From Parasutterella muris (GTDB lineage Bacteria; Pseudomonadota; Gammaproteobacteria; Burkholderiales; Burkholderiaceae_F): 57,965 nt of DNA. Location of the stretch: the NCBI RefSeq assembly GCF_943193095.1, contig NZ_CALPCV010000016.1, positions 1 through 57,965 of the forward strand, written 5' to 3'. Below are positions 37,201 through 47,033 of the stretch, piece after piece. How positions within the stretch are numbered: the stretch's first letter is position 1; each line of letters opens with the position of its first letter. Made by a program: the position numbers and the translations under genes. A model generated the notes under the pieces. That model was not told the DNA's origin, did no database searches, and saw only the letters and a list, made by a program, of their open reading frames with translations.

Positions 37201-38523
37201 ATCCCTCCGGTTCAACCCCGCTTGCGCGGGGAACTCTGACGATTTCTATCGGTGTCGTCGGTAAAGCGCGGTTCAACCCCGCTTGCGCGGGGAACTCTTG
37301 ATTTTGAGCAACACCCATCTTGAAATTGCGCGGTTCAACCCCGCTTGCGCGGGGAACTCGCAGACCGTCGAATTTCTGAGCCAGATGCCAGACGGTTCAA
37401 CCCCGCTTGCGCGGGGAACTCGCAAATTCTTCAGGATGTTCCTGAGATAGCAACGGTTCAACCCCGCTTGCGCGGGGAACTCGCGGGCCACATAGGCGCA
37501 CGTCTCAAAACTAACGGTTCAACCCCGCTTGCGCGGGGAACTCTAGAGACATCAAAATCATCACTGCATTAGGGGAGGTTCAACCCCGCTTGCGCGGGGA
37601 ACTCTCTAATTACTCCCGCCCTCATTATCACGCTATTGGTTCAACCCCGCTTGCGCGGGGAACTCTACTGATCGATGCCCATGTAGCTGAACGTGCCCGG
37701 TTCAACCCCGCTTGCGCGGGGAACTCGGAAAGGGAGGGGTTGATTAGCCGGATACATCCGGTTCAACCCCGCTTGCGCGGGGAACTCGAATTTCAGCACT
37801 AAGCGGCGACCGTCCCTGTCGGTTCAACCCCGCTTGCGCGGGGAACTCCCACTTAGTAATAGCCGCAGGACTTAATCCGAACGGTTCAACCCCGCTTGCG
37901 CGGGGAACTCTCGACGCCTGCGTCAATGACGTATTGCGGGAGCGGTTCAACCCCGCTTGCGCGGGGAACTCTATCTCAGGAACATCCTGAGGAATTTGCT
38001 ATTCGGTTCAACCCCGCTTGCGCGGGGAACTCATGATCAACCCCTCGAGGATCAGTTTGTTATTGCGGTTCAACCCCGCTTGCGCGGGGAACTCGACGGT
38101 CCGGATGATATGAGTAATTTTAGATTGCGGTTCAACCCCGCTTGCGCGGGGAACTCGGGGCGAGTTTCCAGTGCGCCCCTGTTCAGTTCGGTTCAACCCC
38201 GCTTGCGCGGGGAACTCAATGGCGAGACTATTGCTACTAATCTGCGTGGTGGTTCAACCCCGCTTGCGCGGGGAACTCTTTTGAGACTGTGCCTGATTCT
38301 GATGAGATGTCGGTTCAACCCCGCTTGCGCGGGGAACTCCGATTCCACATCTCCTCAGAGCAACCTTAGTGCGGTTCAACCCCGCTTGCGCGGGGAACTC
38401 ATAGCCATGCTCAACAAATGATTTAGTAAAACCGGTTCAACCCCGCTTGCGCGGGGAACTCGTTTATGGACAATGTTTATATGGATTCCTTTTTCGGTTC
38501 AACCCCGCTTGCGCGGGGAACTC
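34205..38523 (-). CRISPR. Type I-E CRISPR array, 71 repeats and 70 spacers
   Basis: I counted 71 repeats of 29 bases at 61-62 base steps (a few at 60 or 63) with 31-34 base spacers. Read on the minus strand, each repeat begins GAGTTCCCCGCG and ends GGGGTTGAACC plus one more base, close to the E. coli I-E repeat, with the central palindrome used by Cas6e. Direction is fixed by the adjacent cas2 and AT-rich leader at the right end, and by decay at the left end: repeats 2-4 (34267, 34328, 34389) carry GCTCACGC instead of GCTTGCGC on the plus strand, and repeat 1 (34205) is more altered. The last repeat base is G (minus strand) in 64 repeats; repeats at 34634, 34940, 35309, 36781, 37576, 37637 and 38250 differ. 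Several spacers are near-duplicates (see findings). Confidence 0.98.
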
Positions 38524-38585
38524 ACTTAAGTATGGTATCAGATTTTAAGACTAATTTTTAAAGAACTTTTTTAAATTTTGGGTTT
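38524..38585 (-). promoter_or_regulatory. CRISPR leader with possible IHF site
   Basis: Very AT-rich stretch between the youngest repeat and cas2, partly overlapping the 3' end of cas2. TATCAGATTTTAA at 38536-38548 differs at one position from the IHF consensus and lies 13-25 bases from the first repeat, close to where IHF binds the E. coli I-E leader. The pre-crRNA promoter should lie here or inside the end of cas2; I could not choose boxes with confidence. Confidence 0.6.
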
Positions 38586-38858
38586 AAAACTTACTAGCCG
38601 AATCCCATCCATCTCTATGGGCTGCCTGGAATTCTCTCCAAAAGTCTTAAACTCAAAGCCAGATTCATGATTTGTTTGCCATGCCATTACAACATTTCCA
38701 TCACCGCACAACTGCTGCGACTGCTTCCAAATCATATCTCTAACTTTCTGAGATACACTGCCTACATACACGCCGGCTCTTACTTCCAACAACCAAATTG
38801 CTAATCTCCCCCTTAATCTTGGGGGTACATTTTCTGTAACCACGACAACCATCGTCAT
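38571..38858 (-). CDS. cas2: CRISPR-associated endoribonuclease-fold protein Cas2, type I-E
   Basis: Forms the Cas1-Cas2 spacer integrase. The 95 residues match the short I-E form: MTMVVVVTENVPPRLRGRLAIWL start (MVVVVTENVPP core), LEVRAGVYVG and FGENSRQPIEMDG near the C-terminus. In this type Cas2 is a structural dimer that bridges Cas1 dimers. Its start overlaps the cas1 stop by one base. It is the last cas gene, only 47 bases from the array. Confidence 0.97.
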   Translation of the reverse strand: MTMVVVVTENVPPRLRGRLAIWLLEVRAGVYVGSVSQKVRDMIWKQSQQLCGDGNVVMAWQTNHESGFEFKTFGENSRQPIEMDGIRLVSFKPKI

Positions 38859-39778
38859 TAAAGTTTTCCCCTGTGACCGGGATCACCTAATGATTTAGGA
38901 AGTGCAATCGCGGGCTGCCGCATATTGTCGTCTGCAACAGGAAGTGGAACACCGCCCGCTGATAATACCTCCTCAATCAATGGAATTAATCTTTCTGTTA
39001 ATTTTCTTTGTCTAAATATGTCCCGACACGCTAAGCGGACTACCCTATCCGGTTCAGAGGGATTTTGAGACGCTATCTCAAATGCTTTAGGTACAATCTC
39101 ATTAAACTTAACAATATCGGCTATATCGTAGACAAAGGAAAGAGGCTTCCCGGTGTGGATAAAACCGATGGCGGGCGCATATCCCGCTGCAAGAACAGCC
39201 GCTTCTGTTACTCCATAAAGACATGAAGTGGCCGCACTTAAACATCGGTTTACTAAATCTCCTTTATTCCAATCCTTGGGGTCATAACGTCTGCCATGCC
39301 ACGCTATATTATATTTTCTAGCAAGACTTCGGTAAATTTCTTTAACCCGAAAACCTTCTATTCCCATTAACTGCGTTATTGATAATTTGTTATCCAATGG
39401 TTCCTGAAAACGCATTTCATACATCTTTCTAGCAACCTTCAATCGCAGATCACTATCCAGAGCTAACTTCGCTTGATATAAGAGCTTATCAGCTCGCGCT
39501 CCGCCTGGTTGACCGGAAGAATAAAGTCGAACTCCTGCCTCGCCTACCCAAATCAGCAATGTACCCACTAAAGCAGCCAACTTAATCGCTGCGTGAGAAA
39601 CCCTCGTACCGGGTTCCAGCATAATGCAGGCAACCGAACCCACAGGTATATGGGTTCGTACGCCGTTTTGATCAACCAATACAAATGCTCCGTCAATTAC
39701 ATCTAATTGTCCGTATCTCAAAAAGATCATAGAAACACGGTCCTTCAACATAATTGGAGAAAGAGGAGGGACTTCCAT
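38858..39778 (-). CDS. cas1: CRISPR integrase Cas1, type I-E
   Basis: Catalytic subunit of spacer acquisition. The 306-residue sequence is strikingly similar to E. coli Cas1: PLSPIMLKDRVSMIFLRYGQ start, HIPVGSVACIMLEPGTRVSH, and the metal-site residues Glu in YGVTEAAVLAAGYAPA, His in IGFIHTGKPLSF and Asp in VYDIADIVKF. All appear intact, so adaptation should be functional. The gene lies two bases from cas6e and overlaps cas2 by one base. Confidence 0.98.
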   Translation of the reverse strand: MEVPPLSPIMLKDRVSMIFLRYGQLDVIDGAFVLVDQNGVRTHIPVGSVACIMLEPGTRVSHAAIKLAALVGTLLIWVGEAGVRLYSSGQPGGARADKLLYQAKLALDSDLRLKVARKMYEMRFQEPLDNKLSITQLMGIEGFRVKEIYRSLARKYNIAWHGRRYDPKDWNKGDLVNRCLSAATSCLYGVTEAAVLAAGYAPAIGFIHTGKPLSFVYDIADIVKFNEIVPKAFEIASQNPSEPDRVVRLACRDIFRQRKLTERLIPLIEEVLSAGGVPLPVADDNMRQPAIALPKSLGDPGHRGKL

Positions 39779-39779
39779 A

Positions 39780-40412
39780 TCAGCTCCGTCTGACCAGCAT
39801 TAAACCACATCCAAATGCTTTTTCTCTTCCAAAACCTTTTCTGAGTTTTGCAAGAAAGAGGCCCGGATCCGTCACAATCAAACTACCGCTATAGTCTATT
39901 GTTGAGAACTGGATTAGCTGCTGCTTTCCTACCACCCTTTTTTGACAATATCGATCAACACTGACTGTGAACAACTTAAAACCAGAATTTTGTGCCTGCC
40001 TTTTAAGCCAGCCTTTAGCAGCCTCTTCACAATCGGTACGATAATTTGACATGCCTTCTAGCCTCATTCTGTGTTTAGCATCCATGAAAACATCGCACCG
40101 TTTACCCTGACGGGAAACCGTTGGATTTGCCCTAAGTGAAAAAGACAGTTTTGTACCAGCCTTCATGTTCAGCAAAAATTCCTTTGTCTGAACAGTGAAA
40201 ACATTTGATCCTTTTGGATATGCCTCGGAAAGAACATACAGACAAATCTGCCCGTTGCGATCTTCTCTGCGATACAAAAAAGATCTAACGGGAGCATCTT
40301 GGAAGACGTCCCATAACGCCTGGTGAAAAAAATAATCTCCTCTTTCAACCAGATTCGTAATGATATTTGAATCGGCATCCCGAAGATCTAATGTCATTTT
40401 AGAGAAATACAT
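39780..40412 (-). CDS. cas6e: CRISPR repeat endoribonuclease Cas6e (CasE/Cse3)
   Basis: Cuts pre-crRNA in each repeat and stays bound to the crRNA 3' hairpin in Cascade. The 210-residue product starts MYFSKMTLDL and has the catalytic-type histidine in YFFHQALWDVF (about residue 30), as in E. coli His26 (HQGLW). RANPTVSRQGKRCDV matches the LRANP core, and the C-terminal glycine-rich RNA-binding loop reads GFGREKAFGCGLMLV. It overlaps cas5e by one base. Confidence 0.96.
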   Translation of the reverse strand: MYFSKMTLDLRDADSNIITNLVERGDYFFHQALWDVFQDAPVRSFLYRREDRNGQICLYVLSEAYPKGSNVFTVQTKEFLLNMKAGTKLSFSLRANPTVSRQGKRCDVFMDAKHRMRLEGMSNYRTDCEEAAKGWLKRQAQNSGFKLFTVSVDRYCQKRVVGKQQLIQFSTIDYSGSLIVTDPGLFLAKLRKGFGREKAFGCGLMLVRRS

Positions 40413-41140
40413 TACATTTTCTCCTCAGGAAAAACTTCTCCGCAATTGATACTCCGCTCCCTGAAAAGCCATTGTTTTCTGCTCACAGGTACATCTCGTC
40501 TTTTCATAACCCTTTTTGGAGTCAGCCCTTCCACTTCCCCCTCCCAATAACCGATTCTCTGAAGCGCAGGAATGCGCAGACCTAATTTTTCAAAGTCCTT
40601 ACGGCACCCATTTACATACAAACTGAACTGCGACTTAATATCGCCCTCAGCTATAGTCGGATTGAGATAAAGTCCTGTTGGATTTGCTTTTCGTCCAAGA
40701 TATGGGATAAATCTCGGACACTCCATGGCTAGTTTCAAATCCTCCAGTTTATACGGCGCTTCGGAATGTGCATGCACGGCCACTACATACCATACATCAC
40801 TATAAAAATCCCTTTGTGACAAAATTGTCTCCAACTGATCATTTTCGAGTTCAGCTTTTCGAGTTGGATATTGCTTTTTCTTATCAAACCTAGGAACCTG
40901 AATAGTGTGGTAATCAGATGACCATACAGGGTTTTCACTCCCGCAGACGATAAAGTTATAACTGCTCCAAAATTTTTCGACGTTGTCTGTTTGCTCACGG
41001 GGGATTCCTAAACACGACTGCATAAATCCCAAAAGTGCGGATTTTGTCGGCGTGTTTAGCGAATGCCGATCTCCTCCCGGAGCTGCTTCTCCCCATGAGA
41101 CCATCGGTCCAATCAACTGAAAAAACAAATATTTTTTCAT
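40412..41140 (-). CDS. cas5e: Cascade subunit Cas5e (CasD)
   Basis: Binds the 5' handle of the crRNA in Cascade. From ATG 41140 the product is 242 residues and begins MKKYLFFQLIGPMVSWG, matching the start of E. coli CasD (YLILRLAGPMQAWG). Possible starts three residues upstream (to 41149) overlap the cas7e stop. Further family text includes GDRHSLNTPTKSALLGFMQSCLGI (TPTKSALLG core, about 31-39) and YLGRKANP (about 174-181). Confidence 0.95.
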   Translation of the reverse strand: MKKYLFFQLIGPMVSWGEAAPGGDRHSLNTPTKSALLGFMQSCLGIPREQTDNVEKFWSSYNFIVCGSENPVWSSDYHTIQVPRFDKKKQYPTRKAELENDQLETILSQRDFYSDVWYVVAVHAHSEAPYKLEDLKLAMECPRFIPYLGRKANPTGLYLNPTIAEGDIKSQFSLYVNGCRKDFEKLGLRIPALQRIGYWEGEVEGLTPKRVMKRRDVPVSRKQWLFRERSINCGEVFPEEKM

Positions 41141-41145
41141 AGACA

Positions 41146-42213
41146 TCACTCAGTAATGAAGTTAAGAACAGACTCCATACTTCCTGAATTCGTGAGAACA
41201 TTGAAACTCTTCGATGGGATCGTTTGGCCATAAACGGAATTCATATTGTCGCGGAAAGTTTCAACCCTCTCGATTGCGTCCGACAGCATGTTTTCGCCAT
41301 AAATGGGGCGGCAAAATGCGGCGGCCAGAGATCGCGGCTGAGCTTCTCCCTTTTCTGCCAGAACCCATGAAGCGTATGCTCGAGTAGCAAAACTATTCTG
41401 TTTTCCTGTCGGAGGAACTTCCATCGCCGCTTGAGCAAATGCTCGAACCGCCTTTCTGGCCAGTTCTTCGTCTCCGTTCAGATTTTTTAATAACAACTCA
41501 TAATCAATGCATATATAAGAATAGAAAATTGCTGAGCCGAAAGCTGTTTCGCCCAGATGTCCCGCACCTGCATCTTCATTCGATAATTGCTTGAGATCGT
41601 CTACAGCTGTGAAAAAATCATCTTCAACAACACTGGCAGAAACGCCAATAGCATGAGCAACCTGACACGCTGCCTCGACATTTTCCTTCGGGCTGCTTGC
41701 TAACATTCGACCAAACATTGCAATATCTACAGCCATATTCTCCGAGGTCAATATGGCGGCCAAGTCTTTATCTGTTACTTCATGCCCTGAAGCTTTGCGC
41801 TTGGCAAGTTCTGCAATATTATCCAACTCCCTAGGGCTAAGATGAACAAGTTGCTCAGTCTCTGTCCTAATGAAGGGAGATTCCTTCTCTTTTGTTTTAT
41901 TTTCTTTTTTAGCCTTTCCTAATTGATTGGCCACCTGTTCGCCAAATTTTATTGCCGAATCTTGGTCTGCACCGTTTTTAATCATAACGTTGGCAGCTTC
42001 TGTACCGGCTCGCACAGTTCTGGTTCCAAGAAAATCACCAACTTCTTTCTCGACAATATCCGACGTTCTCCAAGCACGCTTCAAACTCTGAGAAGAGATG
42101 CGAAGCCGTGTTGCACCGCCAAACACAACTGTTTTAGGCGCTCCAACGTCGTCGCGATTTAAATTTCCAGCAGGAAAAGCTGTTAATAAGTGCAGTTGAA
42201 TAAATTTTGTCAT
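41146..42213 (-). CDS. cas7e: Cascade backbone subunit Cas7e (CasC/Cse4)
   Basis: Six copies of this protein line the crRNA in Cascade. I choose ATG 42213 (MTKFIQLHLLTAFPAGNLNRDD) because GAGGAGAAATGA precedes it; the frame extends 16 residues further without family similarity. At 355 residues the length is normal. Seen: NRDDVGAPKTVVFGGATRLRISSQSLKRAWR (RISSQSLKRAWR core, about 38-49) and FATRAYASWVLAEKGEAQPRSLAAAF near the C-terminus. The start overlaps casB by about one codon's distance, so the Cascade genes are tightly coupled. Confidence 0.96.
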   Translation of the reverse strand: MTKFIQLHLLTAFPAGNLNRDDVGAPKTVVFGGATRLRISSQSLKRAWRTSDIVEKEVGDFLGTRTVRAGTEAANVMIKNGADQDSAIKFGEQVANQLGKAKKENKTKEKESPFIRTETEQLVHLSPRELDNIAELAKRKASGHEVTDKDLAAILTSENMAVDIAMFGRMLASSPKENVEAACQVAHAIGVSASVVEDDFFTAVDDLKQLSNEDAGAGHLGETAFGSAIFYSYICIDYELLLKNLNGDEELARKAVRAFAQAAMEVPPTGKQNSFATRAYASWVLAEKGEAQPRSLAAAFCRPIYGENMLSDAIERVETFRDNMNSVYGQTIPSKSFNVLTNSGSMESVLNFITE

Positions 42214-42214
42214 T

Positions 42215-42787
42215 TCATTTCTCCTCTGATGCATTTGTTTCATTCGGCGCAATAGCGTCATAATATTCGATGCTCCATCGAACAGGTAAAGTCGATTTCA
42301 CTCCGGTAGCTGGAACCCGTCCTAATCGTTTGAAATTCTGTTCCTTAAACCACTGCAGGACGTCATTCGCCAAAGAATTAAGATTAATCGATCCATCTGC
42401 AAGCTTGATTGCCCGCCTAAGCTCTCTGTACAGAGCTTCCGGTGTTTCTATCGACATCAAACGGCGAAAACGTAATTCACTCATTATCGGGCGCTGACCT
42501 TGTTTTGCCCTTCCCATCTGCGAGGCAAAAGACTGGCTTTCATCGTTATTCTTTACATATGAAGCAAGCCCCGCTATCACGGCCAAAGACTGAAACACCG
42601 ACTCGGAATTCCTCGCATCCATGTATTTAACAGTTTTCAGTAAATCTCTAAATCCTACCGACATATACACATCGACAAGAGAAGAGCTTCGTCTCAGACT
42701 AGCCCTAAGATCTCTCTGATCTTCCAATTTTTTATGCCAACGTCGCAAATCGTCATAAAACCGGCTGCCTTCCTTATATTCCTTCAT
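42215..42787 (-). CDS. casB: Cascade small subunit Cse2 (CasB, Cas11e)
   Basis: All-helical small subunit, two copies of which stabilise the R-loop in Cascade. It has 190 residues, rich in Arg and Lys, with RRSSSLVDVYMSVGFRDLL and GQRPIMSELRFRRLM, which match the Cse2 core (the SELRFRRLM-type motif, about 97-108). Sequence conservation in this family is low, so the call leans on position between casA and cas7e, which is the standard I-E order. Confidence 0.93.
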   Translation of the reverse strand: MKEYKEGSRFYDDLRRWHKKLEDQRDLRASLRRSSSLVDVYMSVGFRDLLKTVKYMDARNSESVFQSLAVIAGLASYVKNNDESQSFASQMGRAKQGQRPIMSELRFRRLMSIETPEALYRELRRAIKLADGSINLNSLANDVLQWFKEQNFKRLGRVPATGVKSTLPVRWSIEYYDAIAPNETNASEEK

Positions 42788-44293
42788 TTATTTTCCCTTC
42801 TTTTTCGAATTTGCTTTTTTATAAAGCAAAGACACTAAAAATTTACGACCATCCATCGAACTCTTATATTCCGCAGGGTTCATTTGCAGAGTAAAAGTCT
42901 TCTGATCGAAATAATTTAAAGTAAATTGCTTAATTGATGCATTGAATCTATCGATCGCTTGCTTTTGTTCCGAACTATTCTCAAGCTCTTTGACCAAAGA
43001 AACAAATTGATTTTCCGTACCGCTCCAAAATTCTGAATCCAAGTAATTACACTGGCGATTAATCATTGAAAGAGATTTCTTCAGCGCTGAAAGGGCCAGC
43101 ATCGCTTGCTCAATAACCAAACGAATTGGAACAACCAATTCTTGCTTCAATAGCATAGGCAAGCGATGTTCATACCAGCCTCGGACCTTCATGTTATCGA
43201 AGTCATAGCCAAATGCCCAAACTCCAACATGATTAACAACTGAACTTACTACCGATATGCGAATTACTGCAGCGGGTATTTCTGTTCGATCTTTTTCAGA
43301 ATTTGTTACGCTAAGTCCCAGCCAATCCTTCCATACCAAACCACCGCGCTGCGGCTTGACTGAGTTGCTGACATCTTGAGTTTTAGTGTTGCGTCTATAC
43401 GGCGTTAAGGGATGTATCCAACCGACATAGTTAGTCCCATAGTTTTGGACAATCATTTGATTGAGAAGCTCTGAGCTATCTTGTCCGCAAATATCGCAGC
43501 AGCCGCTCTCACAATGATTAAAATCAACTTTAATACGACGAGGCATACCCCAATAACTTTGAAGAGGATGACATTGCTCTGGAGTCGTCTCGGCTGATAC
43601 AGATTTACTTATTCTAGTTTTCGCTAACCAGGGGAAAACTTTTTCGTCAAACTCCTCCGGAATTGAAAGACCTGATGAATCCTGAGGTATGACATTTGCC
43701 CATAACTTACGCCAAAGCGGAATTCTTGAACTCCCATTAACTTCATGAAGTTCCATCAAAGTCGTCAACGGTCCTCCTCCACGCAGCCCCGTTCTATGTC
43801 CCTGACCACCGGAAGGCGCATTCAGTTGCAGAGAAAAAAGCGAAAGCGCCGCACAATGAGGGCAAAAGTTTTTATAACTTCCGTCCTTAATAAAAAAATC
43901 TTTATTAAGCTTTACCGTGTTCTCCCTAGGAGTTTCCGGTAAAAGGGACGCAAGAGGTAGAATATTTCCTTCCAAATCATCAAAATCCTGCATAAAGGAA
44001 GGCGACTGTTCTCTAAAAATAAAATAAGGAGAAACTTTCTCAAATTCTTGAAGCTGGGTTTCGGTTATGCCTTCATCCCACACATCCAGCCATTCATCAG
44101 CGTCTTCCGGTGCAATGGTGCTCTGCATCAATCCTATTAAAAACTGCCAAGCTGCACCCTGCAAATCGGCTCGAGTACAGTCGATATTCTCGATTCGTTC
44201 GTCGCACAGTTCCAACGGGGAAATCTTTCCCCTGCTGCCATCCACATACACTACCGGCAGCCATTTATCTGTAATCAATGAAAATCCGATCAC
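42788..44293 (-). CDS. casA: Cascade large subunit Cas8e (CasA/Cse1)
   Basis: Recognises the PAM and recruits Cas3. The 501-residue product starts with FSLITDKWLPVVYVDGS, typical of CasA (DPWIPV-like), and has four zinc-type cysteines in pairs: CPHC near 140 (NFCPHCAAL) and CDIC near 267 (CCDICGQD). GGQGHRTGLRGGGPLTTL (about 160-177) corresponds to the conserved glycine-rich region, and WKDWLGLS is present. It ends one base before casB and begins 13 bases after the cas3 stop. Confidence 0.95.
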   Translation of the reverse strand: MIGFSLITDKWLPVVYVDGSRGKISPLELCDERIENIDCTRADLQGAAWQFLIGLMQSTIAPEDADEWLDVWDEGITETQLQEFEKVSPYFIFREQSPSFMQDFDDLEGNILPLASLLPETPRENTVKLNKDFFIKDGSYKNFCPHCAALSLFSLQLNAPSGGQGHRTGLRGGGPLTTLMELHEVNGSSRIPLWRKLWANVIPQDSSGLSIPEEFDEKVFPWLAKTRISKSVSAETTPEQCHPLQSYWGMPRRIKVDFNHCESGCCDICGQDSSELLNQMIVQNYGTNYVGWIHPLTPYRRNTKTQDVSNSVKPQRGGLVWKDWLGLSVTNSEKDRTEIPAAVIRISVVSSVVNHVGVWAFGYDFDNMKVRGWYEHRLPMLLKQELVVPIRLVIEQAMLALSALKKSLSMINRQCNYLDSEFWSGTENQFVSLVKELENSSEQKQAIDRFNASIKQFTLNYFDQKTFTLQMNPAEYKSSMDGRKFLVSLLYKKANSKKKGK

Positions 44294-44306
44294 TGCAATC
44301 TCCTCG

Positions 44307-47005
44307 CTATTTGTTACTCTTCCCGATTAACCCTTCTTTAGGGCTGTAAAACACGCATGAATCACTAATGAGAAGAATTTGACTCGTCTGTTTTCTCTGT
44401 TTATATTTCTGACACCATTGCTCCAGCAATTCATCCGAAACAAAATCTTCATGATTGATATTGTTTTTAAGCCATCCTTCTCTGACTGTCAGCCGACTCG
44501 CCTCCCAATCCTGAGGGCTAACACCTCCAGCATAAGAAACAATTTCTCCGTCATCTATCCTGGCCAACCATAGATTTATAGATCTTTCCGAGTTGCGTGT
44601 GGAAACATGACCTGAAAAATAATTATCATCCGACGCAACTAAATCCGTTGGATCGTCCATTCCGACATTCTCTCCAGCTCTATAACCCGCTCCAAAACGA
44701 ATTAAATTCTGAGCAGCAAATGCCCTATCCCCAAAATATTTGCCAAGCTCCTTTTCTTCAGATTCTCTAAGACCTTCCGGATATTGAACGTCACATCCAT
44801 ACACTGATTCAATTAATTCTCTCGCCTGTTCCGGAAGTTTGACCACGCTATTTTCTCTCAGAATTTTTTGTGACAGCCACAGCTTTCCATGATTAGGATA
44901 GACATATGACGCCCCCCTGAACGTAGAAGAGTACCAATCTTCACACGGATTTTCATTCCATCTCGGCGCGAATATATGCAGAATGGGAGAACTTCTTGTA
45001 TCCGCTCCTGTTGATACGACTCTCCCTTCTCTATCTCTAATATGCCTATGGAGTCGACCTGAGCGCTGAATCAGTAAATCGATGGGAGCCAAGTCGGAAA
45101 TCATTTCATCTGCATCAATATCCAATGACTGCTCAATGACCTGTGTCGAGATAATAATTTTTCCGCTCCTCTGTTCTGCACAACTCCTCTTCCCCAGTGA
45201 CTCAAGGGCCTGGTTCTCTATCCGCTGACGATCAACGAAGGCAAAGCGACTATGAAACAGAAGAACGTCTTCGGCGTTGATTTCAGGATCGTGAATTAAT
45301 TCTCGATACGCACTTAGAGCATCGTCAATAGTATTTCGTATCCATACAATACACTTTCCCGCCCGAACTGTTTCATGAATAAAACGAATACACTGAGACA
45401 ACTCGTACAGCCAAGAAATTTCGAATCGTAGCGAACGCGCTGAAGCAATAGGAAGCGATTTTTCTGTATTCGAAGAAATGTATGTTAGCCAGGGATAGTG
45501 AGGAGTTAATTGGTTAGAGCCGTACTTCGTATCTTTTGGAAAAGCTGATTTAAATGCTTTTATATAGCCAGCCCTCTGCTGAATTGAAAGCGTGGCTGAC
45601 AACAGAATAATGTGACTGCCAAGAAAAGCTAAAACCTTTATTAATTCCTCCAACACCTTTGCCATGTACGCGTCATACGCATGCAGCTCATCGACAATAA
45701 CTACTTTATTTCTAAGTCCTAATAATCTGAGATTGTTATGCCTAAATTGCAAAACCGACATTAAAATCTGATCAACCGTTCCAACCCCTATATCCGCCAA
45801 TAAACTCTTTTTTTTGCTGTCAGTAAACCACGCAGAACACCCTGCATGATTATCGATCTCTCCGTTGCACTCATCTGATTTAGCAAATTGATCTGTAAAA
45901 ACTGAGGATGTAAACGTGTTCATAAGCTTATTTCGACTATGAGCCAAAATGAGACTCGGAACTTCACCCCTTTCATACAATTTAGGAACAACATCGATCA
46001 AACGAGAATACATAGCATTCGCTGTAGCCATAGTTGGCAATCCGTAAAAGATCCCCTGAGCCTCTCCTGCACTTATCAATCGATTTGCTAAGATAAGAGC
46101 TGCCTCTGTCTTTCCTGAGCCTGTCAAGTCTTCTAAAATAAATAGTTTTGGGCCTTCGACATCATTAATTTCAATTTTCTCTACAGCCTGCTGTAAAGGA
46201 GAAGGGCGACAAATAAACGGGAACAAGAAGTTAACACCTTGGTATTTTTCTGGCTGTGGAGCTGTTGGAATTTTCTGAACTGCTTGTTCCGCTTCCTGTA
46301 GAGCTATCTGCCAGTAGTCCTCAAGCGGCATCGGCTCACTACTCCAAGAAAAGTATCGACTATTTGACCCGATCCAATCGCAAAGTACAACCACCCCGGA
46401 AATGATCCAGGAAAAACGTTTAATTTTTTCTTTATTTTCTCTGCTGCCAAATGAAAGCGGTATGAGACAATGTGGAAAAATTTTCAAGCTTTGCTTCAGA
46501 AAATCAAGCGCTGCCTGTTTATTGTCCGAAGTAAAATTCGTTAAATAAGGATCAAAATTCGGAGGAACTCCGTGATGTCCTGTCGTTATGGCCATCCAAG
46601 GCTCAAGTACCCTTAAAGTCTTGCAAACATCCAAGTCCGAGGGAGGAAGAATTTGCTTTAGATCATCGGGTAGATTGACTAATTGTTTCCATAAACAAAA
46701 TCCTAATGTGTCGTGCCGGTGAGACTGGAACACAATTTTCTCCCAGTCCTTAGGCTGATCCTCAAAATGAACCAACTGTTGAAAGGAAAATGCAAATTTT
46801 CCCAAATCATGACAACTCAAAAGCCAGCCAAAAAATCTGCCGCGCCCTCCCCTTGAAGACCAAGCTCTCTCAAGTTATCTGCTATGTTGAAAAGATTTCG
46901 CTGAACGATCGTGTGACCTACCGCTGCGACATCTAGGGAGTGATAAGCCAATAAATGAACTGAACCGGAATGCCCTTCTTTCTTATATTTAGCCCAGTAC
47001 TTCAA
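44307..47005 (-). pseudogene. cas3: Cas3 helicase-nuclease, split by a one-base frameshift in the HD domain
   Basis: Cas3 degrades target DNA after Cascade binding. The N-terminal frame (start TTG 47005 preferred for its GGAG site; the frame opens at 47020) holds YHSLDVAAVGH and stops after AADFLAGF at 46817. The rest, from the HD motif LSCHDLGKF onward, continues in the -1 frame to 44307. Joined, the product has about 899 residues, near E. coli Cas3 (888). The helicase part is intact: Walker A DLTGSGKTEAALILANRL, DELH box VIVDELHAYD, LLSATLSI, and motif VI IQRSGRLHRH. The shift occurs at six T (minus strand) within T-TTT-TTG, a slippery-looking heptamer; -1 slippage there would give ADFFGWLLSCHD. 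It may be a true mutation, a sequence error or recoding. Confidence 0.85.
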
Positions 47006-47033
47006 TGCAATTTTCTCCAATATTTTTATAATA

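Noticed and set aside
34177..38421. Many open frames across the array with recurring text such as RFNPACAGNS and STPLARGT
   Set aside because: They are translations of the CRISPR repeats in three phases, interrupted by spacers, on the strand opposite to array transcription. They are not genes.
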